A DNA stretch of 64,000 nt from Micromonospora saelicesensis (GCF_900091575.1 NZ_FMCR01000005.1:62001-126000); one strand, 5' to 3'. Counted from the first letter of the stretch, positions 33,166 through 41,733 are shown. Notes: a model not told the origin generated them from the letters alone. Program-made: numbers and translations.

Positions 33166-34263
33166 GTGGCCCAGCCGACCATGCCCGACGCCCCGACGCC
33201 GAACGGAGCGGCACCTGCCCCGGTGACCACACCCGCACAGGACGCCAGCCTGCTGGAAAAGGGCCTGTTCGAGATCAAACGCGTGATCGTCGGGCAGGAC
33301 CGGATGGTGGAGCGGATGTTCGTCGCGCTGCTCGCCCGCGGTCACTGCCTGCTCGAGGGCGTGCCCGGGGTGGCCAAGACCCTCGCGGTGGAGACCCTCG
33401 CCAAGGTCGTCGGTGGGTCCTTCGCCCGGGTCCAGTTCACCCCGGACCTGGTGCCCGCCGACATCATGGGCACCCGGATCTACCGGCAGTCGAGCGAGAA
33501 GTTCGACGTCGAGTTGGGCCCGGTCTTCGTCAACTTCCTGCTCGCCGACGAGATCAACCGGGCGCCGGCGAAGGTGCAGTCCGCGCTGCTGGAGGTCATG
33601 AGCGAGCGGCAGGTGTCCATCGGTGGGGAGAGCCACCGGGTGCCGGACCCGTTCCTGGTGATGGCCACCCAGAACCCGATCGAGCAGGAGGGCGTCTACC
33701 CGCTGCCGGAGGCGCAGCGGGACCGGTTCCTCATGAAGATCGTGGTGGGCTACCCGACCGACGCGGAGGAACGGGAGATCGTCTACCGGATGGGCGTGGC
33801 CGCGCCCGAGCCGACCGCGGTGTTCGACACCCCGGAGCTGATCGCCCTGCAACGCAAAGCGGACCAGGTCTTCGTCCACAACGCCCTGGTCGACTACGCG
33901 GTCCGGTTGGTGCTCGCCACCCGGGCCCCGGCCGAGCACGGCATGCCCGACGTCGCCCAACTGATCCAGTACGGGGCCAGTCCGCGCGCCTCGCTGGGTC
34001 TGGTCCGGGCCACCCGCGCCCTGGCGCTGCTGCGCGGGCGTGACTACGCGCTGCCGCAGGACGTGCAGGACATCGCGCCGGACATCCTGCGGCACCGGTT
34101 GGTGCTCAGCTACGACGCGCTCGCCGACGACGTGCCCGCCGACCACATCGTGCAGCGGGTGATGTCGACGATTCCGCTCCCGGCGGTCGCTCCCCGGCAG
34201 CAGGCCACCCCGCCGTCGATCGCGCCGCCGCCGGGCGCTGGCTGGCCCGGGCAGCGCCCGTGA
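33166..34263 (+). CDS. moxR: MoxR-family AAA+ ATPase
   Basis: Chaperone-type ATPase, 365 residues. Walker A is GVPGVAKT (about 68-75), Walker B LLADEINRAP, sensor 1 ATQNPIEQEGVYPLPEAQ, Arg finger region and lid domain SPRASLGLVRATRALALLRGR. GTG 33166 follows GGAGGA closely. It overlaps the DUF58 gene by 4 nt and heads a moxR-DUF58-VWA operon, the usual three-part set in which MoxR acts with a VWA protein to mature or remodel partner proteins. Equivalent to moxR1 (Rv1479) in Mycobacterium tuberculosis by context. Confidence 0.93.
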   Translation: MAQPTMPDAPTPNGAAPAPVTTPAQDASLLEKGLFEIKRVIVGQDRMVERMFVALLARGHCLLEGVPGVAKTLAVETLAKVVGGSFARVQFTPDLVPADIMGTRIYRQSSEKFDVELGPVFVNFLLADEINRAPAKVQSALLEVMSERQVSIGGESHRVPDPFLVMATQNPIEQEGVYPLPEAQRDRFLMKIVVGYPTDAEEREIVYRMGVAAPEPTAVFDTPELIALQRKADQVFVHNALVDYAVRLVLATRAPAEHGMPDVAQLIQYGASPRASLGLVRATRALALLRGRDYALPQDVQDIAPDILRHRLVLSYDALADDVPADHIVQRVMSTIPLPAVAPRQQATPPSIAPPPGAGWPGQRP

Positions 34264-35243
34264 CCTCACCCACCCCTCGTCCGGCCCCCCTCGCCGACCG
34301 CAGCGAGGCCGTGCTGTCCCGGCTTCAGTTGCTCGTCACCCGCAAACTCGACGGTCTGCTTCAAGGCGACTACGCCGGCCTGCTGCCCGGACCGGGCAGT
34401 GAGGCGGGAGAGTCGCGGGAGTACCGCCCCGGCGACGACGTGCGCCGGATGGACTGGCCGGTCACGGCCCGGACCACCACACCGCACGTGCGGCGTACGG
34501 TCGCCGACCGGGAGCTGGAGACCTGGCTCGCTCTGGACCTCTCCGCCAGCCTGGACTTCGGGACCGGGCAGTGGCTCAAACGGGAGGTCGTGGTGGCCGC
34601 CGCGGCCGCCATCACCCACCTGACAGTGCGCGGGGGTAACCGGATCGGCGCCGTGATCGGCACCGGCGGCGGGGCGTCCGCCCCGGCCCGACGGTGGCGG
34701 GGCGGACCACCGCCGTCCGGGCCCGGGGTGTTCACCCGGCTGCCGGCCCGCTCCGGGCGCAAGGAGGCGCAGGGCCTGCTGCGTGCCGTCGCCGGCACCG
34801 CCATCCAGCCCGGCCGTGGTGATCTGGGCGCCCTGATCGAGATGCTCAACCGTCCGCCCCGCCGTCGCGGGGTGGCAGTGGTGGTCTCGGACTTCCTCGC
34901 GCCGGCCGAGCAGTGGGCGCGGCCGATGCGCAAGCTGCGCGTCCGCCACGACGTGCTGGCGATCGAGGTGGTCGACCCGCGTGAGCTGGAGCTGCCCGAC
35001 GTGGGCGTGTTGCCGGTGGTCGACCCGGAGAGCGGTGAGCTGCACGAGGTGCAGACCGCCGACCCACGGCTGCGGCAGCGCTACGCCGAGGCCGCCGCCG
35101 CCCAACGGGCAACGATCGCCGCCGCCCTGCGCGGCGCCGGCGCGGCCCACCTGCGTCTGCGTACCGACCGAGACTGGCTGCTGGACATGGTGCGATTCGT
35201 GGCCGCGCAGCGGCACGCGCGTACCCGGGGGACGACACGATGA
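34260..35243 (+). CDS. DUF58 domain protein of the MoxR operon
   Basis: 327 residues. The DUF58 signature EYRPGDDVRRMDWPVTARTTTPHVR is near residues 55-80, followed by a VWA-like fold with LALDLSASLDFG. Likely works with MoxR and the membrane VWA protein in a complex of unsettled role. Starts with GTG overlapping the moxR stop (GTGA) and itself overlaps the next gene by 4 nt. A Gly/Pro-rich loop (TGGGASAPARRWRGGPPPSGPG) interrupts the middle. Confidence 0.88.
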   Translation: MTSPTPRPAPLADRSEAVLSRLQLLVTRKLDGLLQGDYAGLLPGPGSEAGESREYRPGDDVRRMDWPVTARTTTPHVRRTVADRELETWLALDLSASLDFGTGQWLKREVVVAAAAAITHLTVRGGNRIGAVIGTGGGASAPARRWRGGPPPSGPGVFTRLPARSGRKEAQGLLRAVAGTAIQPGRGDLGALIEMLNRPPRRRGVAVVVSDFLAPAEQWARPMRKLRVRHDVLAIEVVDPRELELPDVGVLPVVDPESGELHEVQTADPRLRQRYAEAAAAQRATIAAALRGAGAAHLRLRTDRDWLLDMVRFVAAQRHARTRGTTR

Positions 35244-36190
35244 TCCGTTTTCTGCAACCGTGGTGGCTGCTGGCTGTGCTGCCGGTCTTCGCCCTCGCCG
35301 CGTTCTACGTCTGGCGGCAGCTGCACCGCCGGGCGTACGCGATGCGGTTCACCAATGTGGACCTGCTGCGTACGGTCGCGCCGAAGGGCCTGGGCTGGCG
35401 TCGGCACGTCCCGGCGACCGCGTTCCTGCTCTGCCTGCTGGTGCTGGCCACCGCGCTGGCCCGTCCCGCTGTGGACACCAAGGAACCGCTGGAGCGGGCC
35501 ACAGTGATGCTCGCCATCGACGTGTCGTTGTCGATGCAGGCCGACGACGTGGCGCCGAACCGGCTGGAGGCGGCCCAGGAGGCGGCCAAGCAGTTCGTCA
35601 GTGAGCTGCCGGAGAGCTACAACCTGGGCCTCGTGTCGTTCGCCAAGGCGGCCAACGTGCTGGTGCCGCCGGGCAAGGACCGGGACGCGGTGACCAGCGC
35701 CATCGACGGGCTGGTGCTGGCCGAGGCGACCGCGACCGGCGAGGCGGTGTTCACCTGTCTGGAGGCGATCCGGTCGGTGCCGACCGACGGCGCGGCGGGC
35801 ATTCCGCCGGCCCGGATCGTGCTGCTCTCCGACGGCTTCCGGACCTCCGGTCGGGCGGTGGAGGAGGCGGCGGCGGCCGCGCAGGCCGCCAACGTTCCGG
35901 TCTCCACCATCGCCTTCGGCACCGACACCGGCCAGGTCGACATCGGCGGGCAGTTGCAGCGGGTGCCGGTGGACCGGTTGGCCCTCGCCGAGCTGGCCGA
36001 GACCACCGAGGGTTACTTCTACGAGGCGGCCTCGGTGAGCGAGCTGAAGCAGGTCTATCAGGACATGGGCAGCTCGATCGGGTTCCGCACCGAGCCGCGT
36101 GAGGTGACCCAGTGGTACGCCGGGGTGGCGTTGCTGCTGGCGCTCTGCGCGGGCGCGTTCAGTCTGCTCTGGTCGTCCCGGATGCTCTGA
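35240..36190 (+). CDS. BatA-like VWA membrane protein
   Basis: 316 residues. Two N-terminal membrane helices (WWLLAVLPVFALAAFYVW and AFLLCLLVLATALAR), a VWA domain with a full MIDAS motif (MLAIDVSLSMQADD, DxSxS; the Thr in ATATGEAVF; and the Asp in VLLSDG), and a C-terminal membrane helix (VALLLALCAGAFSLLW). Third gene of the MoxR operon, 4-nt overlap with DUF58. Equivalent to Rv1481 by order. Ends 7 nt from the convergent LysR gene, with no obvious terminator between. Confidence 0.9.
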   Translation: MIRFLQPWWLLAVLPVFALAAFYVWRQLHRRAYAMRFTNVDLLRTVAPKGLGWRRHVPATAFLLCLLVLATALARPAVDTKEPLERATVMLAIDVSLSMQADDVAPNRLEAAQEAAKQFVSELPESYNLGLVSFAKAANVLVPPGKDRDAVTSAIDGLVLAEATATGEAVFTCLEAIRSVPTDGAAGIPPARIVLLSDGFRTSGRAVEEAAAAAQAANVPVSTIAFGTDTGQVDIGGQLQRVPVDRLALAELAETTEGYFYEAASVSELKQVYQDMGSSIGFRTEPREVTQWYAGVALLLALCAGAFSLLWSSRML

Positions 36191-36197
36191 AGCTGGC

Positions 36198-37070
36198 TCA
36201 GGGTTTCATCAATGGGTCCAGGGCCAGGTGGGCGGGCAGGCTGAGCGCGGCGCGGGCCAGGACGGGTGGCGTGGGCCGGCGGGTAACCAGGTGAAGTATG
36301 AGCCGACCCGCCACCGCTACGGCCCCGAGCCGTTCCTGCGGTTCGGCGTAGGCGAGGCCCATTCCCCGGGGCAGGACGACCGGGCACCGCAGCAGACGGC
36401 CCATTCGTACGGCTGTTTCGGCGGTGGCTGCCGCGCGTGGTCGAGCACCCAGTTCGGAGAGCCGCCGGTGCAGCGCAGCCGTGGACATGTCGTAGGTGTA
36501 CGCGATGACGTCGAGTCCGGCGAACGGCCGACGTCCGGCATGGAGCGTCACGTCCGGCGGGGTGAGTACGGCCAGCCTGTCGGCGCCGATGGGCAGCGCG
36601 CTCACGGTGCCGGGCAGCCGCATCTGATTGGCGATCGCGACGAAGGCCGCATCCAGTGAGCCCTCGCCGACCCAGTCGACCAGTCGGTCGCCATGGTCGG
36701 TGACCTGGTGCAGGTTTCTTCCGGCCAGCAACTCCTCCAGCGCCGGAAACAGCCAGGGGGCGAGGCTGCCGAAGGTGCCGATCGTGAGCGTCCCGGTGTG
36801 CGCTGCCACCCGGGTGCGATCGAAGATCTCTGCCAGATGGGCGAGGACGTGTGCCGCCTCTGCCGCGAGGGCCCTGCCGGCCGGGGTGGGCCGCGCCCCG
36901 GTGGTGTCCCGATCGAAGAGCCGTTCGCCGATCCGCCGTTCCAGCGCCGCCAGCCGGTTGCTGGCGGCCGGCTGGCTGATCAGCAGTTCCCGCCCCGCCG
37001 CTCCGAGCGAGCCGTGTCGAGCGAGCGCCTCGACGAGCCGAAGGTCCTCGACCGATGGCGATGAGTTCAT
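36198..37070 (-). CDS. LysR-family transcriptional regulator
   Basis: 290 residues. Winged HTH at the N-terminus: VEALARHGSLGAAGRELLISQPAASNRLAALERRIGERLFDRD. Effector-binding periplasmic-binding-like domain follows (GTLTIGTFGSLAPWLFPALEELLAG). It is divergent from an MFS transporter gene and the intergenic gap contains a T-N11-A palindrome that overlaps its own start codon, so it most likely regulates itself and the transporter. Ligand unknown. Confidence 0.9.
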   Translation of the reverse strand: MNSSPSVEDLRLVEALARHGSLGAAGRELLISQPAASNRLAALERRIGERLFDRDTTGARPTPAGRALAAEAAHVLAHLAEIFDRTRVAAHTGTLTIGTFGSLAPWLFPALEELLAGRNLHQVTDHGDRLVDWVGEGSLDAAFVAIANQMRLPGTVSALPIGADRLAVLTPPDVTLHAGRRPFAGLDVIAYTYDMSTAALHRRLSELGARPRAAATAETAVRMGRLLRCPVVLPRGMGLAYAEPQERLGAVAVAGRLILHLVTRRPTPPVLARAALSLPAHLALDPLMKP

Positions 37071-37084
37071 AAGCCAAGGTTATG
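37068..37084. promoter_or_regulatory. LysR-type operator overlapping the regulator's start codon
   Basis: CATAA-N7-TTATG is a perfect dyad of the LysR T-N11-A class. The left CAT is the lysR start codon on the minus strand. The MFS start is 60 nt to the right. Repressor binding here would block both expression and initiation of lysR. Confidence 0.65.
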
Positions 37085-37143
37085 AGCTACTCCGCCGATC
37101 CGCGATCTACCCGACGGTGCCAGGCAAGATCAGGATTGGTTCC

Positions 37144-38415
37144 ATGACCGCTCGACGTGACATCGCCGTCATGCTGACGACGACATTCCTGACCTGGATG
37201 GGGCAGCGTACGACAGCCCTCGCGCTGCCCCTCGTGGCGCTCGCCGAGACCGACTCCACCTGGGCCACCGGGCTGGTCGGCGGGGCGGTCGGGTTACCCA
37301 TGCTCACCTCGGCCTGGTGGGCTCGCCGCATCCGGCAGCGGCTCACCACCGGCCGTGCGCTGGCCGGCGTGCTCGCCGTCCAGGTGATCGGGCTGTTGGT
37401 AGTGCCTGTCGGCGCCGTGCTCGGCACCGTCGGCCCGATCCACCTGATCGCCGCGGGCCTGATCACCGGCTGTGGCACCGCGCTCAGCGGCCCGGCCCAG
37501 CGGGCGTTGCTCGCCGACATCTGCGACGGACTGGGCACCGAACTCGCCGCCCGGATGCTCGCCTGGCAGGACTTCGCCCATCGCGCCACTATGATCCTGG
37601 CACCGCCGCTGGCTGGGTGGGCGATCACGCTTGACGGTCCGTTCCGGCTGCTCTGGGCCGAGGCGCTCGGCGTCGGGATTGGTGTGGTCGCGCTGCTGAC
37701 CGTACGGGGCCGCGCCCCCGTCGCCCCGGGTGGGGCAACGAGCGACGCTCCTGCCCTGCGACACGTCCTGTCCCGACATCCGGATGTGCGTCGCGCTGTG
37801 GTCATGGGTGGGGTCGGAGGGCTCGCCTGGTTCGCCTTCACGCTCGGCCTGGCGATCCTCGGCGCCGAGACAGGTCGGCCGGGCCTACTCATCGCGGCCG
37901 GTATGACCGGGTACGGTGCGGGCTCCGTCGTCGGCGCACTGCTCGCGCCGATGCTCGTACCCCGGCTGCCGCCACTGGCGACCATCGCCGCCGGTTGGGT
38001 CGTTCTCGGTGCGACCTTCATGGTTCTGCCGCTGTTCACCGCGTCGCTGGCGTCGATCGCCTACCTGGCGGCGGTCGGCGGCTTCGCCATGCCTCTCGGT
38101 ATCGCGGCGGTGAACCGGTTGATCAGTGTCCGCACCGACGGCGCGGAACGACGAGCGGCCTTCGCCGCAGAGAGCTTGGTGCACGACGGGGCTGTGTCGC
38201 TCGGCCTGCTCGCCGGCGGAACGATCATCGGCCTGGTCGGCACGGGAACAACGCTGGTCGTCGCTGGCGTCGCGCAGATCGGCGCCGCGCTCCTCGCCGG
38301 GCCCTGGCGGATTCCCGCACCGTTACGGGTCAGCCGAGCAGGCGCCCGCGGCGACGGGACACCTCCTGCCACGATTCGCCCCAGGTGGGCAATCGCGCGC
38401 AGGAGTCGTGGGTGA
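37144..38415 (+). CDS. MFS transporter with an atypical C-terminal tail
   Basis: 423 residues, about 12 membrane helices of a drug or metabolite exporter (TTTFLTWMGQRTTALALPLVAL; GLVGGAVGLPM; AVGGFAMPLGIAAVNRLISVRTDG). The ATG at 37144 gives a normal MFS N-terminus; the open frame upstream is not coding. The last 28 or so residues after WRIPAPLRV are Arg/Gly-rich, use codons unlike the rest (TTA, CGA, GCA, CCT, ATT) and overlap a minus-strand coding fragment, so the native end is probably lost. Regulated with the divergent LysR gene. Confidence 0.85.
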   Translation: MTARRDIAVMLTTTFLTWMGQRTTALALPLVALAETDSTWATGLVGGAVGLPMLTSAWWARRIRQRLTTGRALAGVLAVQVIGLLVVPVGAVLGTVGPIHLIAAGLITGCGTALSGPAQRALLADICDGLGTELAARMLAWQDFAHRATMILAPPLAGWAITLDGPFRLLWAEALGVGIGVVALLTVRGRAPVAPGGATSDAPALRHVLSRHPDVRRAVVMGGVGGLAWFAFTLGLAILGAETGRPGLLIAAGMTGYGAGSVVGALLAPMLVPRLPPLATIAAGWVVLGATFMVLPLFTASLASIAYLAAVGGFAMPLGIAAVNRLISVRTDGAERRAAFAAESLVHDGAVSLGLLAGGTIIGLVGTGTTLVVAGVAQIGAALLAGPWRIPAPLRVSRAGARGDGTPPATIRPRWAIARRSRG

Positions 38416-38461
38416 GCAATCGGTCCAGATACTCCCAGCGCTTCGTGTCGGTGACCAACTT
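38330..38461 (-). pseudogene. 3' fragment of an unknown gene (about 43 codons)
   Basis: One minus-strand frame reads KLVTDTKRWEYLDRLLTHDS then CARLPTWGESWQEVSRRRGR and LLG-stop. It is flanked upstream by an in-frame TAG at 38462-38464. Third-position GC is about 88%, typical of real coding sequence here, while the overlapping MFS frame is not. I do not recognise the family. It could also be a complete 42-residue protein starting at TTG. More likely it is the remnant of a gene cut by a rearrangement next to the transporter. Confidence 0.45.
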
Positions 38462-38524
38462 CTACGCTTCGATGGCGTTGCGGCGCACCCACGCCGGCAA
38501 CCGACAACCTCGGACGAGCGACGG

Positions 38525-38611
38525 TCAGTGACCGCCACCGGCGAGCACGAAGACGATGGCCACCCAGACGGCGGCGAGGGTGAAGCCCAGCGGGGCGACG
38601 TAGCGGCTCAT
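38525..38611 (-). CDS. Tiny membrane protein, 28 aa
   Basis: Reads MSRYVAPLGFTLAAVWVAIV then FVLAGGGH-stop: one hydrophobic helix with a short basic N-terminus and small C-terminal tail. GGAG lies 6 nt upstream of ATG 38611. Too short for standard gene calls but codon use and start signals fit. The rest of 38416-38803 holds nothing else I can support. It could be a chance frame, but the composition of the helix argues against that. Confidence 0.55.
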   Translation of the reverse strand: MSRYVAPLGFTLAAVWVAIVFVLAGGGH

Positions 38612-38803
38612 GGACGGCTCCGGGTGGCGGCTGGACGGTCCGCGTGCGGGGGCGGACCGCAGGGGGTGGGGACGCGCACACGAAGTCGTGACCGGGCGGC
38701 TCCCGGCGACCGCCCGGGATCGGGCGGCGCGGCACACTCACCTCGGCAGTTGCCGACGTGGTGGGGAGCGGAGCGGGGTCAGCTCACCAGACTGAGTCGT
38801 GGC

Positions 38804-40069
38804 TCAGCGGGACTGACCATCGGCCCGGCCACGACTGGGAGGATCGCTATCTCGCACAGCGATCACCTCCTGCAAGTCGGGCGGGCCGGAACGTCGATGA
38901 TCGTACACCTGCGGTGCCGGCGGAACGCACTCGGCCGACCGGCCGGCGACCCCTCCACCGCCCGGTTGGCGACGCCGCTCGCCACCAGCGCGTACGCCCC
39001 GCCGTAACGACCTCGGCTGCCCGACCCGCACCACAGTGACCAGCACCACGGCGAGCAACGGCAGCCAGCAGCAGCGCGCCAGCACCCACCCCGGGCCGTC
39101 CGGGGCGGTGTGCAGACCGGGCAGGGCCAGCCCGCTGCGGGCGGTGAGCGCGGTCACCGCCACCAGTACCGGCTGGTGCCACAGGTAGATCCGGACCGCG
39201 GACCGGTTCACAGCGGTCACCGCTGCGCCCGGCAGCGGCCGGGTCAGCAGCCGGTGCAGTGCCGGCCGGGCGAGCAGCCCCAGCCCGACCTGGGTCACCG
39301 CCAGCGCCACGACCAGCAGTGACGGCGGGTTCAGGTTGGACACCCCGGCCCCGGGCACGCCGACCGCGCTCACCGGGTAGCCCAGCGCCAGCAGCGCCGC
39401 CAGCGCGACCGCCCCACCGGTCGCCAACGTGCCGCCCGCCCGCCGGCCGTCCAGCCGCCCGTCGGCGTGCGCCACACCCAGCAGGTACGGCACCGACCAG
39501 GCCGCCAGCACGGTGACCGGGGGCAGGTCGGTGCCGGACGGCAGCAGCCGGACGGCCAGGTCGACCGCGGCCACCACGGCCACCGCCGGCGCCCCGCACC
39601 GCGCCACCCCCCACCGGCGTACGGCGACGCGCAGCGGGCCGGTCACCGCGACCAGGATCACCAGCGGTAGCAGGAACCACAGCGGGCTGACCGCCAGCCG
39701 CAGCGCGACGGCGAGCGTGTCGTCCGAGGTGCCGAGGACGGTGGCGGCGAGCAGCACGGCGGCACCCACACCGAGCAGCGCCACGGTGGGCAGCAGCAGC
39801 CGGCGCAGCCGCCCGGCCAGCCAGCCGCCCGCGCTGCCCGGGTAACGGGCCAGCGACCGGGTCGAGCCGAACCCGGCGGTGAAGAAGAACAACCCGAGCG
39901 TCTGCAACACCCAGGTCATCGGGGCCAGGTCGGGCAGGGCGGTCAGCGGGCTTGCCTGGTGCAGCCCGCCGTCGCCGGCCAACACCAACCCGGTGACCAG
40001 CCAGTGCCCCAGCACCACCCCGCCGATGGCGTACGCCCGCAGCGCGTCGACGGCACGGTCCCGGCTCAC
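38804..40069 (-). CDS. Acyltransferase-3 family membrane protein
   Basis: 421 residues, about ten membrane helices. The family motif is at the N-terminus, RDRAVDALRAYAIGGVVLGHW, with the catalytic His in HW; FFFTAGFGSTRSLARYP follows in the second block. Such enzymes O-acylate sugars, peptidoglycan or secondary metabolites. The GTG start overlaps the stop of the DUF1023-type hydrolase by 4 nt, so they form one operon; an acyltransferase with a hydrolase could add and remove the same group. The C-terminal 75 residues are Arg/Gly/Pro-rich and cytoplasmic. Confidence 0.85.
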   Translation of the reverse strand: MSRDRAVDALRAYAIGGVVLGHWLVTGLVLAGDGGLHQASPLTALPDLAPMTWVLQTLGLFFFTAGFGSTRSLARYPGSAGGWLAGRLRRLLLPTVALLGVGAAVLLAATVLGTSDDTLAVALRLAVSPLWFLLPLVILVAVTGPLRVAVRRWGVARCGAPAVAVVAAVDLAVRLLPSGTDLPPVTVLAAWSVPYLLGVAHADGRLDGRRAGGTLATGGAVALAALLALGYPVSAVGVPGAGVSNLNPPSLLVVALAVTQVGLGLLARPALHRLLTRPLPGAAVTAVNRSAVRIYLWHQPVLVAVTALTARSGLALPGLHTAPDGPGWVLARCCWLPLLAVVLVTVVRVGQPRSLRRGVRAGGERRRQPGGGGVAGRSAECVPPAPQVYDHRRSGPPDLQEVIAVRDSDPPSRGRADGQSR

Positions 40070-40974
40070 CGGGCGTCCCCGATCCGGTCGGCGTCGACGC
40101 CGCCCAGCACGACCGTCGCCACCGCGACCAGCGCGGCGCTGCCCGGCGTGAGGTAGCCGTCGTGCCCCGCCACCCCACCCACCGGCAGGGGTCGGGCACC
40201 GAACGCCGGGTCGCCGGGTCGCCGGCCGAAACCCAGGCCGGGCAGGCGCACCTGCGGTACCCGACGGATCCAGTCGGTCGGCGCCTCGGCCGCCCAGAAC
40301 CGCCGCCCGCCGGGCAGGTCGTCGGCGCGCTGCACTCCGGCGCCGACACCGCCGAGGCTGACCACGTCGGTGACCTGGGACGGTGCGTCCGCCGCCGCCA
40401 GCGACACCACCAGCGACCCGTAGCTGTGCCCGACCAGCGTGATCGTCGCCGCCGGACGCCGCCCGGCCAGCTCCCTCAGCAGGGTGGCCAGCCCGGCCGC
40501 GCCGCGCCGCGCGCTGACGCCACCGGCGGCGGTCAACACCCCGTCGGGCGGGTCGTAGCCGAGCCAGGCCAGCACCGCGACCCGCGCCGCCGGGTCGGTC
40601 GCCCGCAGCTCCCGGTAGAGCTGCCCGGCCTGCACCGCCGGCGCCCGCCGGGCCACCCCGCCCAACCCCCTGTCGAAGTCGGCGAGGGTGCTGCCGACCC
40701 CCGGCACCAGCACCGCGATCCGGTCCGCGTCGGCGAGGTCGCCGAACACCTCGACCGCGCGGCCGTCACCGCGCTCGTCGAACAGCAGGAACCGGCGTCC
40801 GTCGGCCGCCCAGTCCGCGTACGGGGGGCCGGCCGCGCGCATCGCCGCCGCCATCACGGGGTACGCCTCGACGAACCCCGCCGCCGTGGCCGGCTCGGGT
40901 CGGGTCGGCAGGACCAGGTTCACGCCGAGCAGCGCGGCCATCGCCACCCGGCTGGCACCTCGTCGTCGCATCAC
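40066..40974 (-). CDS. DUF1023-type alpha/beta hydrolase, exported
   Basis: 302 residues. N-terminal signal-like segment (SRVAMAALLGVNLVLPTRP) and alpha/beta-hydrolase core: RIAVLVPGVGSTLADFD, VLAWLGYDPPDG, then nucleophile Ser in TLVGHSYGSLVVSLAA (GxSxG), with the catalytic His in GVAGHDGYL. DUF1023 hydrolases are common and uncharacterised in actinomycetes. ATG 40974 (or 40971) follows GGAGGGAG by 6 nt, but that Shine-Dalgarno site is inside a perfect 11-bp hairpin, so translation may be controlled. Operon with the acyltransferase. Confidence 0.85.
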   Translation of the reverse strand: MMRRRGASRVAMAALLGVNLVLPTRPEPATAAGFVEAYPVMAAAMRAAGPPYADWAADGRRFLLFDERGDGRAVEVFGDLADADRIAVLVPGVGSTLADFDRGLGGVARRAPAVQAGQLYRELRATDPAARVAVLAWLGYDPPDGVLTAAGGVSARRGAAGLATLLRELAGRRPAATITLVGHSYGSLVVSLAAADAPSQVTDVVSLGGVGAGVQRADDLPGGRRFWAAEAPTDWIRRVPQVRLPGLGFGRRPGDPAFGARPLPVGGVAGHDGYLTPGSAALVAVATVVLGGVDADRIGDAR

Positions 40975-40977
40975 GTT

Positions 40978-41005
40978 CTCCCTCCGGAATGTCGTCCGGA
41001 GGGAG
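40978..41005 (-). promoter_or_regulatory. Hairpin sequestering the Shine-Dalgarno site
   Basis: On the minus strand, CTCCCTCCGGA, a 6-nt loop and TCCGGAGGGAG form a perfect 11-bp hairpin; the second arm is the Shine-Dalgarno site of the DUF1023 gene, ending 3 nt before the 6-nt spacer to the start. It also lies 65 nt past the stop of the response-regulator gene on the same strand, so it might double as a terminator for that operon. Confidence 0.75.
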
Positions 41006-41070
41006 AGTGCGCCCAGGGGCGGGGCCCGGTCGTCGTCCCGCAGAGCCGTTCCCGGGCTGGCTCCACAGGG

Positions 41071-41733
41071 CTACTCGCCGGCGGCCACCAGACCCGTCTC
41101 GTAGGCCAGCACCACGGCCTGGGCCCGGTCGCGCAGACCCAGCTTGGCCAGGATCCGTCCGACGTGCGTCTTCACTGTCTGCTCGGCCACCACCAGGTCA
41201 CCCGCGATCTCCGCGTTGTTGCGGCCCCGGGCGATCAACCGCAGCACCTCGGTCTCGCGCGGGGTGAGCCCGGCCAGGTCGGTGGGGCGCGGGCGGCGGC
41301 GGTCCGGACGGGCCGCGAACTCGGCGATCAGCCGACGGGTGACCCCGGGGGCGAGCAGCGCGTCCCCGGCCGCCACCACCCGCACCGCCTGCACCAGGTC
41401 GGCGGCCGGGGCGTCCTTGAGCAGGAAGCCGCTGGCCCCGGCGCGCAGCGCCTCGTACACGTAGTCGTCCAGGTCGAAGGTGGTGAGGATGAGTACCCGG
41501 GGTCGCTGCGTCGACCGGTCACCGAGCAGCTTGCGGGTGGCCTCCAGCCCGTCCATGACCGGCATCCGCACGTCCATCAGCACCACGTCCGGGTCGAGGT
41601 GGCGGGCGGCGGCCACCGCCTGCGCGCCGTCGGCGGCGTCACCCACGACCAGCAGATCCGGTTGGGCGGCGAGCAGCGCGCCGAAACCCTGCCGGACCAT
41701 CGCCTGGTCGTCGGCGATCAGCACCCGGATCAT
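41071..41733 (-). CDS. NarL/LuxR-family response regulator
   Basis: 220 residues. Receiver domain with phospho-acceptor Asp54 in VVLMDVRMPVMDG, acidic pocket ADD at 7-9, Thr in ILTTFD and Lys in FLLKDAP. C-terminal LuxR HTH: LTPRETEVLRLIARGRNNAEIA and TVKTHVGRILAKLGLRDR. ATG 41733 overlaps the kinase stop by 4 nt. Partner of the histidine kinase encoded just upstream. Targets unknown; the DUF1023 hydrolase operon lies downstream on the same strand. Confidence 0.93.
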   Translation of the reverse strand: MIRVLIADDQAMVRQGFGALLAAQPDLLVVGDAADGAQAVAAARHLDPDVVLMDVRMPVMDGLEATRKLLGDRSTQRPRVLILTTFDLDDYVYEALRAGASGFLLKDAPAADLVQAVRVVAAGDALLAPGVTRRLIAEFAARPDRRRPRPTDLAGLTPRETEVLRLIARGRNNAEIAGDLVVAEQTVKTHVGRILAKLGLRDRAQAVVLAYETGLVAAGE

